This document shows, piece by piece, positions 44,033 to 53,413 of a stretch of DNA of 64,000 bases; the first letter of the stretch is position 1, and every line of letters starts with the position of its first letter. The notes beneath the pieces are model-generated. The model searched no databases, was not told the origin of the DNA, and saw nothing but the letters and a program-made list of their open reading frames with translations. The translations under genes were made by a program, and so were the position numbers. The DNA comes from Bordetella genomosp. 2 (lineage in GTDB: Bacteria > Pseudomonadota > Gammaproteobacteria > Burkholderiales > Burkholderiaceae_B): positions 558,001 to 622,000 of the forward strand of contig NZ_NEVT01000003.1 in the NCBI RefSeq assembly GCF_002261345.1. Reading direction: 5' to 3'.

Positions 44033-46795
44033 TTACGGCGCGGCTTTCTTGGCCGGGGTGAAGTCGCCCGCCACGGCGGTGCTGAAATCGGCCGGGTCCA
44101 GGTACTTGCGCAACGCCGTATTGACCCGCTCGGGCGTCAGGGCGGCGATCTGGCGGTCCATCTCGGCGGACCATTCGAAGGTGCGGCCCCGCTTCAGGTA
44201 GTCGATCCAGGTCGATGCCAGGACGTCGTCCTGGGCGCGCGCCAGCTTGCGATAGTTGAGCAGCGCCGCGATGCCGTCGCGCACTTCCTCGTCGGTGAAG
44301 CCGTCCTTCAGGGCCCGCGCCAGCTCTTCGCCGATGGCTTTCTCGAGGCGGTCGCGGTTCTGCGGCGCATAGATGGCGTAGATGGTCCAGTTGGCCGACG
44401 GCTCGAACGAGGACACCGACAACGAGCTGCGTACGTTGTAGGACAGGCCTTCGGTCTCGCGCACGCGGTTCCACAGGCGCGAGGTCTCGGACGTGCCCAG
44501 CAGGAAGTTGGCCAGGTACAGCGCGGGGAAGTCCGGGTCGGTGTCCTGCAGCTTGAGCGGCATGCGCGAGATGTAGAAGGCGTTGGCCTTGTCGGGCGTG
44601 TCGATGCTGTACTGCTTCGACGCCACGTCGCGGTACGGGTCGTCCAGCCGGGTATAGGCGGGCGCGCGCTTCCAGTCTTTCAGGCCGGCGGTCAGGGTCT
44701 GCTTGACCGCGGCGGGATCGAAGTCGCCGACCGCCGAGAACTTGACGGCGCCCGCGCCGTAGAAGCGCTCGTGGAACGCGGCCAGGGGACCGCGTTCGAG
44801 GGCCTTGGCGTCGGCCAGGGCTTCCTCGAACGAGGGCACGTAGCGCACGTCGTCGGCCGGCCACGGGTTGTTGTGGCGCGCCAGCGCGCGCGAGGCCAGG
44901 GCGGTGGGCTCGGTCATGGCGCTACGGATCGAGGTGATGGCCTGGCGCTGGTATTCCTCGACCTGGGCCGCCGGGAAATCCGCATTGCGCACGATATCCA
45001 GCACCAGCGCCAGCAGTTCGGGCAGGTGCTCGCTGGCGGTGGACATGGACACGGTCAGGTCGGTGCCCGAGCCGCTGAACTGGACCTGGGCCTGCAGGGC
45101 GTCGAAGCGGTCCTGGATATCCTGGCGCGACAGCTTGGGCGTGCCGCGCTCGAGCAGATCGGCCACCGCCGAGGCGTTGACGCGCTGCCCGCGCAGGCTG
45201 TCGGCGTCGCCGAACTGCACCAGCAGCTCGGCCTGCACGCGGCCGCCGCGCGTGGCCTTGGGCAGCAGGGCCAGCTGGACCGGCCCGTTGGGCAGGTCCA
45301 GCTGGCTGCGTTGCGTGAGCTTGTCGATGTTTTCGGGCGTGGGGTCGAAGGCCTCGGCCTGCTTGAAGTCGGGGTCGCCTTGGTAATCCTTGAGCAGGGT
45401 GTCCAGGTCGGGGCGCTGGGCGGCGGGGGCGCGCTGCGGCTTCTCGGTGGGAATGTAGCGGCCCTCGGTGCGGTTGCTGGCCACCAGGTAGGCGTCGGCC
45501 ACGCGCTGCACGTCGGCCAGCTTGGCTTCGCGCACGCGGTCGCGCTGCACGAAGAACAAGCGCCAGTCGCCCGCGGCGATGGCCTCGGAGAGCGCCACGC
45601 CGATTTTCTCCGGGTCGGCATAGACCTGCTGCCAGGCCGTCAGCCATTTGCTGCGCGCCCGGTCCAGTTCGGCCTGGGTGAACGGCTTGCCGGCCAGCGA
45701 TTCGAGCGTGGAGGCCAGCGTGCGCAGGGCCTGGTCCTGGTCCATGCCGGGCTGCAGCTGCGCGCCGAACATGGCGACGCCGGGATCGTATTGGTCCATG
45801 GTGAAGCCGAACACGTCGGTGGCCTGCTTGGTGGGCACCAGCGCGTGGTACAGGCGGCCGGACGGGGTATCGGCCAGGATGGTCGCGGCCAGGTCGAATG
45901 CGGCGTAGTCCGGGCTGCCGGCGGCCGGGATGTGATACATGGCCGCGACCAGCGGCGTCCCGCCGGCGCGGCGCAGGGTCACGGCGCGTTCGCCGTCCTG
46001 GACCGGCTCGACGGTGTATTCGGGCGGCAGTTCGCGCTGCGGCTTGGGCAGCTTGCCGAGGGTGTCGCGGATGGCGTCCAGCGTGCTTTGCGGGTCGAAC
46101 TTGCCGGCCACGATCAGCACGGCGTTGTCGGGCTGGTAATACTGGTGATAGAACGCCCGCAGCTGGCCGACGTCGACGTTTTCCACGTCGGAGCGCGCGC
46201 CGATGGTGCTCTTGCCGTAGTTGTGCCACTGATAGGCGGCCGCCTGCATCTTCTGCATCAGCACGCGGAACGGGTTGTTCTCGCCGCTTTCCATTTCGTT
46301 GCGCACCACGGTCATCTCGGAGTCGAGGTCTTCCTTGGCGATCAGGGAATTGACCATGGCGTCGGCCTGCCAGCCCAGGTACCACTTGAGGGTTTCCGGG
46401 TTGGCCGCGAAGCTGGCGAAGTAGTTGGTGCGGTCGGCCGAGGTGGACCCGTTGGCCTGCAGGCCGCGCCGCGAGAACTCGCCCAGCGCGTTGCGCACCG
46501 TCGGGGTGCCCTTGAACAGCATGTGTTCCAGCAGGTGGGCCATGCCGGTCTGGCCGTAGTTTTCCTGGCGCGAACCCACCAGGTAGGTCATGTTGACCGT
46601 GGTGGTGGGCTTGGAGGCGTCGGGCGCCAGCAGTACGCGCAGGCCGTTGGACAGCCGGTATTCGGAAATGCCCTCGACCGAGGCGACCTCGGACAGGCCC
46701 GCCGGCGCATTGGCGGCGCCGGCCTGGAAGGCCAGGAACGACGTGATCAGCAAGGCGTTCAGGCGGGCGGACAAACCGGAAAGCGAAAGACGCAT
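44033..46795 (-). CDS. M16-family (pitrilysin-like) zinc metallopeptidase, periplasmic
   Basis: A 920-residue two-module M16 peptidase. The signal peptide is near residues 1-28 (LNALLITSFLAFQAGAANA). The zinc-binding HxxEH motif is H87-L-L-E-H91 (GMAHLLEHMLFKGTP) and the third ligand Glu lies in MTVVRNEMESGENN. The second half is a non-catalytic M16_C repeat (FAVGDFDPAAVKQTLTAGLK-type). It probably degrades small peptides or signal sequences in the periplasm. Single gene with its own terminator. The exact substrate is unknown. Confidence 0.93.
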   Translation of the reverse strand: MRLSLSGLSARLNALLITSFLAFQAGAANAPAGLSEVASVEGISEYRLSNGLRVLLAPDASKPTTTVNMTYLVGSRQENYGQTGMAHLLEHMLFKGTPTVRNALGEFSRRGLQANGSTSADRTNYFASFAANPETLKWYLGWQADAMVNSLIAKEDLDSEMTVVRNEMESGENNPFRVLMQKMQAAAYQWHNYGKSTIGARSDVENVDVGQLRAFYHQYYQPDNAVLIVAGKFDPQSTLDAIRDTLGKLPKPQRELPPEYTVEPVQDGERAVTLRRAGGTPLVAAMYHIPAAGSPDYAAFDLAATILADTPSGRLYHALVPTKQATDVFGFTMDQYDPGVAMFGAQLQPGMDQDQALRTLASTLESLAGKPFTQAELDRARSKWLTAWQQVYADPEKIGVALSEAIAAGDWRLFFVQRDRVREAKLADVQRVADAYLVASNRTEGRYIPTEKPQRAPAAQRPDLDTLLKDYQGDPDFKQAEAFDPTPENIDKLTQRSQLDLPNGPVQLALLPKATRGGRVQAELLVQFGDADSLRGQRVNASAVADLLERGTPKLSRQDIQDRFDALQAQVQFSGSGTDLTVSMSTASEHLPELLALVLDIVRNADFPAAQVEEYQRQAITSIRSAMTEPTALASRALARHNNPWPADDVRYVPSFEEALADAKALERGPLAAFHERFYGAGAVKFSAVGDFDPAAVKQTLTAGLKDWKRAPAYTRLDDPYRDVASKQYSIDTPDKANAFYISRMPLKLQDTDPDFPALYLANFLLGTSETSRLWNRVRETEGLSYNVRSSLSVSSFEPSANWTIYAIYAPQNRDRLEKAIGEELARALKDGFTDEEVRDGIAALLNYRKLARAQDDVLASTWIDYLKRGRTFEWSAEMDRQIAALTPERVNTALRKYLDPADFSTAVAGDFTPAKKAAP

Positions 46796-47037
46796 GGCAG
46801 GAATCCATGTAACGGACGAATGTCGTTGGAGTGTATACGGACCGGATGGTTCCGATTTGAACCGCTTCCCGTCCCGGGTGTAAGCTGTACTGGACCACTG
46901 CCGTTACAAAAGACGGGATGCGCGAGGGCCTGCCAGCAGGCTTCCCGTCTTGCGCCCGGGCCGCCGGCCCGCCGGCGCCTGCCGTTCGCGCGTTTGTTGC
47001 CGGCGCCGGGCCGGCCAACCTGACCGGAGGAACGGCC

Positions 47038-47412
47038 ATGCTGACCGATCTCGTCACGCGCGCCTTGTCCCAGCTGATCGGCACGCCGCTCAGCCAGGAC
47101 CGCATCAAGGGACGTTTCCGCTATGCCTATGCCAGCGACGACGGCCAGTTCGTCGCCATCCTGGGCCACGACCTGACCACCTACGTCGTCGATGTGCCCG
47201 CGCAGCGCTATTTCGCCGAATGCGGCGGCTCGCCGCGCGGCTTCGCCGGCCACGTGCTCGAAATGGAAGGCCTGCCGTCGCGGCTGCGCCGCTGGCCGGC
47301 CGCCAACGAACTGTTCGACCTCGACATGGACGGCGAAGATATCTCATGGCGCCGCTGTCCCGGTCCGCAGGAGCATTTCTCGGTGCGGGCCGGCCAGACG
47401 CGCGCGGCCTGA
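47038..47412 (+). CDS. conserved small protein of unknown function
   Basis: A 124-residue soluble protein with no signal peptide or membrane segment. An acidic beta-rich middle is visible (GRFRYAYASDDGQFVAILGH, then LTTYVVDVPAQRYFAEC). I do not recognise a domain. The ATG at 47038 has a good Shine-Dalgarno (CCGGAGGA) 7 nt upstream, and codon use matches neighbours, so it is a real gene. It is divergent from the M16 peptidase with 242 bp between, and the acetyltransferase gene follows after 71 nt. Confidence 0.65.
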   Translation: MLTDLVTRALSQLIGTPLSQDRIKGRFRYAYASDDGQFVAILGHDLTTYVVDVPAQRYFAECGGSPRGFAGHVLEMEGLPSRLRRWPAANELFDLDMDGEDISWRRCPGPQEHFSVRAGQTRAA

Positions 47413-47483
47413 GCCGAAGCGCCTGCCGGTGTGCCGCATGGGTGTCTGACACCCTGAGGACCTTGCGCCGCTACAATGCGCGC

Positions 47484-48041
47484 ATGGAATCCGCCGCCTC
47501 TTGCCCGATGCCGTCCGGCGCCACGCTGGTCGAATGCACGCACACGCGCCATGCCGGCGCGATCCTGGCCATTTTCAACGACGCCATCCTGACCTCCACG
47601 GCCCTGTACGACTACAAGCCGCGCGCCGCGGCGTCCATGGAGACCTGGTTCCAGGCCAAGGCGGCCGGCCAGTTTCCGGTGGTCGGGTTCGAGAATGCGG
47701 CCGGCGAGCTCATGGGCTTTGCCAGCTACGGCACCTTCCGCGCCTGGCCGGCCTATAAATATACGGTGGAGCACTCTGTCTACGTCGACACCCGCTTCCG
47801 CGGGCAGGGGCTGGGCGAAGCCCTGATGCGCGCCCTGATCGACCGCGCCCGCCAGAACCAGGTGCACGTGCTGGTGGGCGGCATCGACGCGGCCAACGCG
47901 GGCAGCATCCGCCTGCACGAGAAACTCGGCTTCAAGCACGCGGGCACCATCGCCCAGGCGGGCTTCAAGTTCGGCCGCTGGCTCGACCTGGCGTTCTACC
48001 AGCTGACCCTGGACACGCCCGCGCAGCCGGTCGACGGCTGA
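47484..48041 (+). CDS. GNAT N-acetyltransferase, phosphinothricin/methionine-sulfone acetyltransferase type
   Basis: A 185-residue GNAT enzyme. It has the PAT/MnaT-like features: TALYDYKPRAAASMETWFQA near residues 38-57, EHSVYVDTRFRGQGLGEALM (acetyl-CoA motif A, with RGQGLG) near 92-111, and GIDAANAGSIRLHEKLGFKH in the C-terminal part. It acetylates an amino group of an amino-acid-like compound using acetyl-CoA. The ATG at 47484 is the last in-frame start before conserved sequence. The natural substrate is uncertain. Confidence 0.88.
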   Translation: MESAASCPMPSGATLVECTHTRHAGAILAIFNDAILTSTALYDYKPRAAASMETWFQAKAAGQFPVVGFENAAGELMGFASYGTFRAWPAYKYTVEHSVYVDTRFRGQGLGEALMRALIDRARQNQVHVLVGGIDAANAGSIRLHEKLGFKHAGTIAQAGFKFGRWLDLAFYQLTLDTPAQPVDG

Positions 48042-48054
48042 ACGCGCCGCGCCC

Positions 48055-49227
48055 TTATTTCGACAGCAGCCGCATGGCCTGCTCGAGGCCGGCCACGGTC
48101 ACCGGGAACATGCGCTGCTGCATGATGTCGCGCAGCAGCGCGATCGACTGCCGGTATTGCCACGAGGCGGTGGGCTCGGGATTGAGCCACGCGGCCTTGG
48201 GCCAGGCGTCGAGCAGGCGTCGCAGCCAGACCGCGCCGGGTTCTTTGTTGTAGTGCTCGACCGAGCCGCCCGGCTGCAGGATCTCGTACGGGCTCATGGT
48301 GGCGTCGCCGACGATGATCAGCCGCCAGTCGGCGTTGTACTTGCGCAGCACGTCCCAGGTATCGAAGCGTTCGTTCTGGCGCCGGCGGTTGCTCTGCCAC
48401 AGGCTTTCGTACGGGCAGTTGTGGAAGTAATAGACCTCCAGGTTGCGGAACTCGCTGCGGGCGGCCGAGAACAGTTCCTCGACGCGCGCGATGTGGTCGT
48501 CCATGCTGCCGCCCACGTCCAGCAGCATCAGCACCTTGACGGTATTGTGGCGTTCCGGCACCAGGCGCAGGTCCAGGTGCCCGGCGTTGCGGGCGGTGCT
48601 GGCGATGGTGTCGTCCAGGTCCAGCTCCAGGTCGGCGCCCTCGCGCGCGAAGCGGCGCAGCCGCCGCAACGCCACCTTGAAATTGCGCGTGCCCAGCTCG
48701 ACCTGGTCGTCGTAGTCGCGGAACTGGCGCATGTCCCAGACCTTGACCGCGCTGCGGTTGCCGGCCGAGTCGCCGCCCACGCGGATGCCTTCCGGGTGGT
48801 AGCCGCCATTGCCGAACGGCGAGGTGCCGCCAGTGCCGATCCATTTGCTGCCGCCCGCGTGGCGTTCTTTCTGTTCCTCCAGGCGCTCTTTGAAGAGCTC
48901 CATCAGCTTGTCCCAGCCATGCCGCTGGATGGCCGCCTTTTCTTCCGGGGTCAGGCTTTTCTCGAACTGCTTGATCAGCCAGTCGAGCGGGATCTCCTTG
49001 CCGGCCGGCAGCGCCGCCTCGATGCCCCGGTAGTAGGCGCCGAATGCCTTGTCATAGCGGTCGTAGAGCGATTCGTCCTTCACCAGCGCGGCCCGCGCCA
49101 GGAAGTAGAAATCGTCCAGCGTGGGCGGCATGACCTGCGCCCGCAGGGCTTCCAGCAGGGTCAGGTATTCCTTGACCGAGACCGGCAGCTGGTGCGCGCG
49201 CAGGTGGTAGAAGAATTCGATCAGCAT
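48055..49227 (-). CDS. VWA-domain protein of the CoxE/YehP type, partner of MoxR
   Basis: A 390-residue protein. The N-terminal half is helical (FFYHLRAHQLPVSVKEYLTL). The C-terminal half is a VWA-like domain with a modified MIDAS (MLLDVGGSMDDHIARVEELF, near residues 233-252; GG replaces the usual DxSxS serine pattern partly) and a second metal-site region LIIVGDATMSPYEI. Such proteins work with MoxR AAA ATPases in assembly or metal insertion of respiratory or dehydrogenase complexes. It is 28 nt downstream of moxR, so co-transcribed. Confidence 0.85.
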   Translation of the reverse strand: MLIEFFYHLRAHQLPVSVKEYLTLLEALRAQVMPPTLDDFYFLARAALVKDESLYDRYDKAFGAYYRGIEAALPAGKEIPLDWLIKQFEKSLTPEEKAAIQRHGWDKLMELFKERLEEQKERHAGGSKWIGTGGTSPFGNGGYHPEGIRVGGDSAGNRSAVKVWDMRQFRDYDDQVELGTRNFKVALRRLRRFAREGADLELDLDDTIASTARNAGHLDLRLVPERHNTVKVLMLLDVGGSMDDHIARVEELFSAARSEFRNLEVYYFHNCPYESLWQSNRRRQNERFDTWDVLRKYNADWRLIIVGDATMSPYEILQPGGSVEHYNKEPGAVWLRRLLDAWPKAAWLNPEPTASWQYRQSIALLRDIMQQRMFPVTVAGLEQAMRLLSK

Positions 49228-49255
49228 GGCAGCCTGGCCGTGGTGGCGGGCCGAT

Positions 49256-50128
49256 TCAGCGCCGCTGCGAGCCGCGCGTCATGGCGGCCAGCCGTTCCAG
49301 CAATTGCACATCCTGCTCGTTCTTGAGCAGGGCGCCGGCCAGCATCGGCACCGAGGCGGCCGCGTGGGCGTCGATCTGGGCCGCGCTGGCGCCCTCGGCC
49401 AGCAGCAGGCGCAGCCAGTCCAGCAGTTCCGAGGTGGACGGCTTCTTCTTCAGGCCGGGCGCCTCGCGCAATGCGAAGAAGGTGTCCAGCGCGGCCCGCA
49501 GCACGTCCTGCTTCAGGTCGGGAAAGTGCACGCCGACGATGTCGCGCATGGTCTCGCGGTCCGGGAAGCGGATGTAGTGGAAGAAGCAGCGGCGCAGGAA
49601 TGCGTCGGGCAGGTCCTTCTCGTTGTTGGAGGTGATGATGACCAGCGGCCGGTGGCGCGCGGCGATGGTCTGGCGCGTTTCGTAGACATGGAATTCCATG
49701 CGGTCGAGTTCGCGCAGCAGGTCATTGGGGAATTCGATGTCGGCCTTGTCGATCTCGTCGATCAGCAGCACCACCGGTTCGGGCGATTCGAACGCCTGCC
49801 ACAGCGTGCCCGGCACGATGTAATTGCGGATATCTCGCACCTTTTCGTCGCCCAGTTGCGAATCGCGCAGGCGCGAGACGGCATCGTATTCGTACAGGCC
49901 CTGGTGGGCCTTGGTGGTGGACTTGATATGCCACTGCAGCAGCGGCCGGCCCAGCGCCTGCGCCACTTCTTCGGCCAGCATGGTCTTGCCCGTGCCCGGC
50001 TCGCCCTTGATGAGCAAGGGGCGCTGCAGCGTCAGCGCGGCGTTGACGGCAAGCTTGAGATCGTCGGTGGCGACGTAGCGCTCGGTTCCTTCGAAGCGGG
50101 ATGCGGGGGAAGTCTGGGCAGCGGGCAT
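49256..50128 (-). CDS. MoxR-family AAA ATPase
   Basis: A 290-residue MoxR chaperone ATPase. Walker A RPLLIKGEPGTGKTMLAEEV (near residues 38-57), Walker B VVLLIDEIDKADIEFPNDLL, sensor 1 PLVIITSNNEKDLPDAFLRR and the lid domain. The ATG at 50128 gives MPAAQTSPASRFEGTERYVA; upstream in-frame ATGs reach the divergent promoter region. It works with the adjacent VWA protein in assembly of an enzyme complex. It is divergent from two cytochrome c genes, suggesting but not proving a role in a respiratory complex. Confidence 0.92.
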   Translation of the reverse strand: MPAAQTSPASRFEGTERYVATDDLKLAVNAALTLQRPLLIKGEPGTGKTMLAEEVAQALGRPLLQWHIKSTTKAHQGLYEYDAVSRLRDSQLGDEKVRDIRNYIVPGTLWQAFESPEPVVLLIDEIDKADIEFPNDLLRELDRMEFHVYETRQTIAARHRPLVIITSNNEKDLPDAFLRRCFFHYIRFPDRETMRDIVGVHFPDLKQDVLRAALDTFFALREAPGLKKKPSTSELLDWLRLLLAEGASAAQIDAHAAASVPMLAGALLKNEQDVQLLERLAAMTRGSQRR

Positions 50129-50280
50129 GGGCGATGGCGTGGGCAGGTGAGGCGCCGGCAGGCGTGCGCGGGTTGGTATGGCTCGGCAACAATTATCGTA
50201 CAATCGCAGGGTTTTGTAGCTGGGCATAGACCCGGCGCTCATCCCTAGCCAAGTTTTCAGCCTTACCAAGAGCCATTCCA

Positions 50281-50622
50281 ATGAAGTTGAGAACCTCTCT
50301 GTCCGTGCTGGCCACGGTGGCGTCCTGTGCGATCGCCGGCCAGGCGGTCGCCGCCGATGCAGCGCCGGTCGGTAATGTCCAGAACGCCCGCGACAAAGTC
50401 TCCATGTGCATCGGTTGCCATGGCATTCCGGGATACAAAGCCAGCTTTCCGGAGCTCTATCACGTTCCGATGATCGCCGGGCAAAACGCCAAGTACATCG
50501 AAGCGGCCCTCAATGAGTACAAGAAGGGTGCGCGCAGCCATCCCACGATGGACGCCATCGCCGGCAGCCTGAGCGATCAGGACATCGCCGACCTGGCCGC
50601 GTACTACGCCAATCTCAAGTAA
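50281..50622 (+). CDS. periplasmic class I cytochrome c (c553-like)
   Basis: A 113-residue c-type cytochrome. Signal peptide near residues 1-25 (LSVLATVASCAIAGQAVAA), one haem site C43-I-G-C46-H47 (MCIGCHGIPG) and a probable distal Met. The C terminus SLSDQDIADLAAYYANLK is the usual last helix. It transfers single electrons in the periplasm. It is followed after 14 nt by a second, similar cytochrome gene, forming a two-gene unit ended by a clear terminator. Confidence 0.93.
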   Translation: MKLRTSLSVLATVASCAIAGQAVAADAAPVGNVQNARDKVSMCIGCHGIPGYKASFPELYHVPMIAGQNAKYIEAALNEYKKGARSHPTMDAIAGSLSDQDIADLAAYYANLK

Positions 50623-50636
50623 TCCGGGGGCAAACC

Positions 50637-50999
50637 ATGAAACGCTATACGCTGACCCTCGCGGGCGTCGTGCTGGCTGCCGCCGGCTGCGCCGCGCAGG
50701 CGCAAAACCTGGCCGCCGGCAAGGCGGTGTACGACAAGTTCAATTGCGCGTCGTGCCACGGCGCCGACGCCAAGACCGCGGTGGACCCGAGCTACCCGAT
50801 CCTGGCCGGCCAGCATGCCGATTACCTGAGGCAGGCGCTGCATTCGTACAAGCGCGGCGCCGCCGGCGCCCCGGCTTCGTCGAACGTGCGCAAGAACCCC
50901 ATCATGGGCGCGTTCGCCGCCCAGCTGTCGGACCAGGACATCGCCCACGTGGCCGAATGGCTGGCTGCCCAGCCCAGCGACCTGGGCGTGCGCAAGTAA
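50637..50999 (+). CDS. periplasmic class I cytochrome c, second of the pair
   Basis: A 120-residue cytochrome with a signal peptide (TLTLAGVVLAAAGCAAQA) and haem motif C37-A-S-C40-H41 (NCASCHGADA). PIMGAFAAQLSDQDIAHVAE near residues 88-107 carries the likely distal Met and last helix. It shares the fold and about the same size as the preceding cytochrome, so the pair probably arose by duplication. A Cys inside the signal peptide (AAGCAA) resembles a lipobox, so a lipid anchor is possible but unproven. Confidence 0.93.
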   Translation: MKRYTLTLAGVVLAAAGCAAQAQNLAAGKAVYDKFNCASCHGADAKTAVDPSYPILAGQHADYLRQALHSYKRGAAGAPASSNVRKNPIMGAFAAQLSDQDIAHVAEWLAAQPSDLGVRK

Positions 51000-51020
51000 C
51001 GCGGCCCCGTCGCGTCCATG

Positions 51021-51050
51021 AAAAAACCCCGCGCCTGGCGCGGGGTTTTT
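51021..51050 (+). terminator. bidirectional terminator after the cytochrome pair
   Basis: AAAAACCCCGCGCC and GGCGCGGGGTTTTT-type arms form a strong stem with T runs on both strands. It serves the cytochromes on the plus strand and the DUF1841 gene on the minus strand. Confidence 0.9.
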
Positions 51051-51075
51051 CTTGCCGCGCCGGCGGGCGCGGGCC

Positions 51076-51501
51076 TCAGCGCTCGGCGCGCTGCCGGATG
51101 AGGTCGATGTAGGCGTCGCTGTCGAGCGGCGTGCCCAGGCGCTGCGCCTCCCAGACCACCTGGCCCAGGCATTCCATGATTTCGTGCGCCGCCTGGTGCG
51201 CGTCGCTGCGCGCCACCAGCTTCTGGTAGGCGGCGCGAATGCCATGGGGATGGTCGATCGACAGCTGTTCGGCGATGGCCAGGTGCATCGACAAATGCAG
51301 GAACGGGTTGGTGCGGCCGTGCTCGACCGGGTATTCGGCCGTCATGGCGTCGGGATGCTCGAGGTCGCCATGGTATTCCGGGTGCTCGATGATCCAGTCC
51401 AGCGCCATGGATTCCAGCGGCGTCAGGACCTCGGCCGCGCGGTGCTTGCGCCAGGTCTCGATGAAGAATTCGCGGACTTGGTCGCGGGAAGGGTTGAACA
51501 T
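51076..51501 (-). CDS. DUF1841-family protein
   Basis: A 141-residue soluble protein matching the DUF1841 pattern: MFNPSRDQVREFFIETWRKH at the start, LESMALDWIIEHPEYH near residues 30-45, NPFLHLSMHLAIAEQLSIDH near 65-84 and IMECLGQVVWEAQR near 109-122. The many His and acidic residues in the middle are conserved in the family and could bind metal; this is inference. The ATG at 51501 is chosen over 51534. Divergent from icd. The function is unknown. Confidence 0.85.
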   Translation of the reverse strand: MFNPSRDQVREFFIETWRKHRAAEVLTPLESMALDWIIEHPEYHGDLEHPDAMTAEYPVEHGRTNPFLHLSMHLAIAEQLSIDHPHGIRAAYQKLVARSDAHQAAHEIMECLGQVVWEAQRLGTPLDSDAYIDLIRQRAER

Positions 51502-51704
51502 GGGGGAGGGGGCGGCCGTCGGCCTGAAAGACAACAGCCGCCATTTTAGCGCCCCTCCAGACCGCCCTTGCGGGCGCGACGCCCCAATGCGAGCTAGAAT
51601 TGGGGGTTGTCCGCCATCCGGCTCGGGTTGCTAAGCGGGTTTTCAGCCTGCGCCGCCCCCGGTCAGGCGAGCGCGCAAAACCACCCGGAGCAACTGGAGC
51701 ATTC

Positions 51705-52961
<1,257 letters not shown>

Positions 52962-52998
52962 TTCGGCGCCGGGCGGCCATCTTGGCCGCCTGCTGTCC

Positions 52999-53026
52999 AA
53001 AAAGCCGCCCGCAGGGCGGCTTTTTT
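52999..53026 (+). terminator. rho-independent terminator of icd
   Basis: AAAGCCGCCC and GGGCGGCTTT pair around GCA, and a T6 run follows. It lies 37 nt after the icd stop. Confidence 0.92.
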
Positions 53027-53050
53027 ACGTCTTAATACCCGGACAAAACG

Positions 53051-53069
53051 ATGGACAGATATTGTCCAT
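53051..53069. promoter_or_regulatory. perfect palindrome in the AT-rich region upstream of the porin
   Basis: ATGGACA and TGTCCAT are separated by GATAT. It is the first of two symmetric elements in the 387-bp gap 53027-53413, which is noticeably AT-richer than its surroundings, especially 53190-53340. It has the shape of a dimer-binding operator; the regulator is unknown. Confidence 0.45.
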
Positions 53070-53361
53070 ATGTATTAAAAACATGGCCTGGCAGCGGCGG
53101 GTCCGAAAATCCATCTAAAAAGCACTCGCCGGAAAAGCAGCGGGCAAGCCGTCCGCGCGGCGCCCCGGGATCGCATCTGTTGCTTGCACGCCATAAATCC
53201 AATGTTTATGAAAGTGTATTAAGTAACCTAATGTTTTGTTTCAAGATTTTTCGCTAGAGGGAAATCGTTAATTTTCCCGGTCTTGCAGAAATCTTTTGAT
53301 TACTTGTGTAGTTCCTCGTTTTGGTGAATGCAACGCCTTTCCCTAACGTATGGGTTCGGAA

Positions 53362-53383
53362 CTGTCTCCGCGGGTGGAGACAG
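53362..53383 (+). promoter_or_regulatory. hairpin in the porin 5' untranslated region
   Basis: CTGTCTCC and GGAGACAG form an 8-bp stem with a 6-nt loop (GCGGGT), 30 nt before the porin ATG. It has no T run, and it probably acts on translation, mRNA stability or as a small-RNA target, as for many porin mRNAs. No open reading frame in the rest of the gap looks real. Confidence 0.45.
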
Positions 53384-53413
53384 ACGGCTTTCACTCTTGA
53401 TCGGGATGAGGAC

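Noticed and set aside
53051-53257. 68-codon ORF in the porin leader
   Set aside because: Composition is unlike neighbouring genes, there is no Shine-Dalgarno, and it overlaps the palindrome and AT-rich region.
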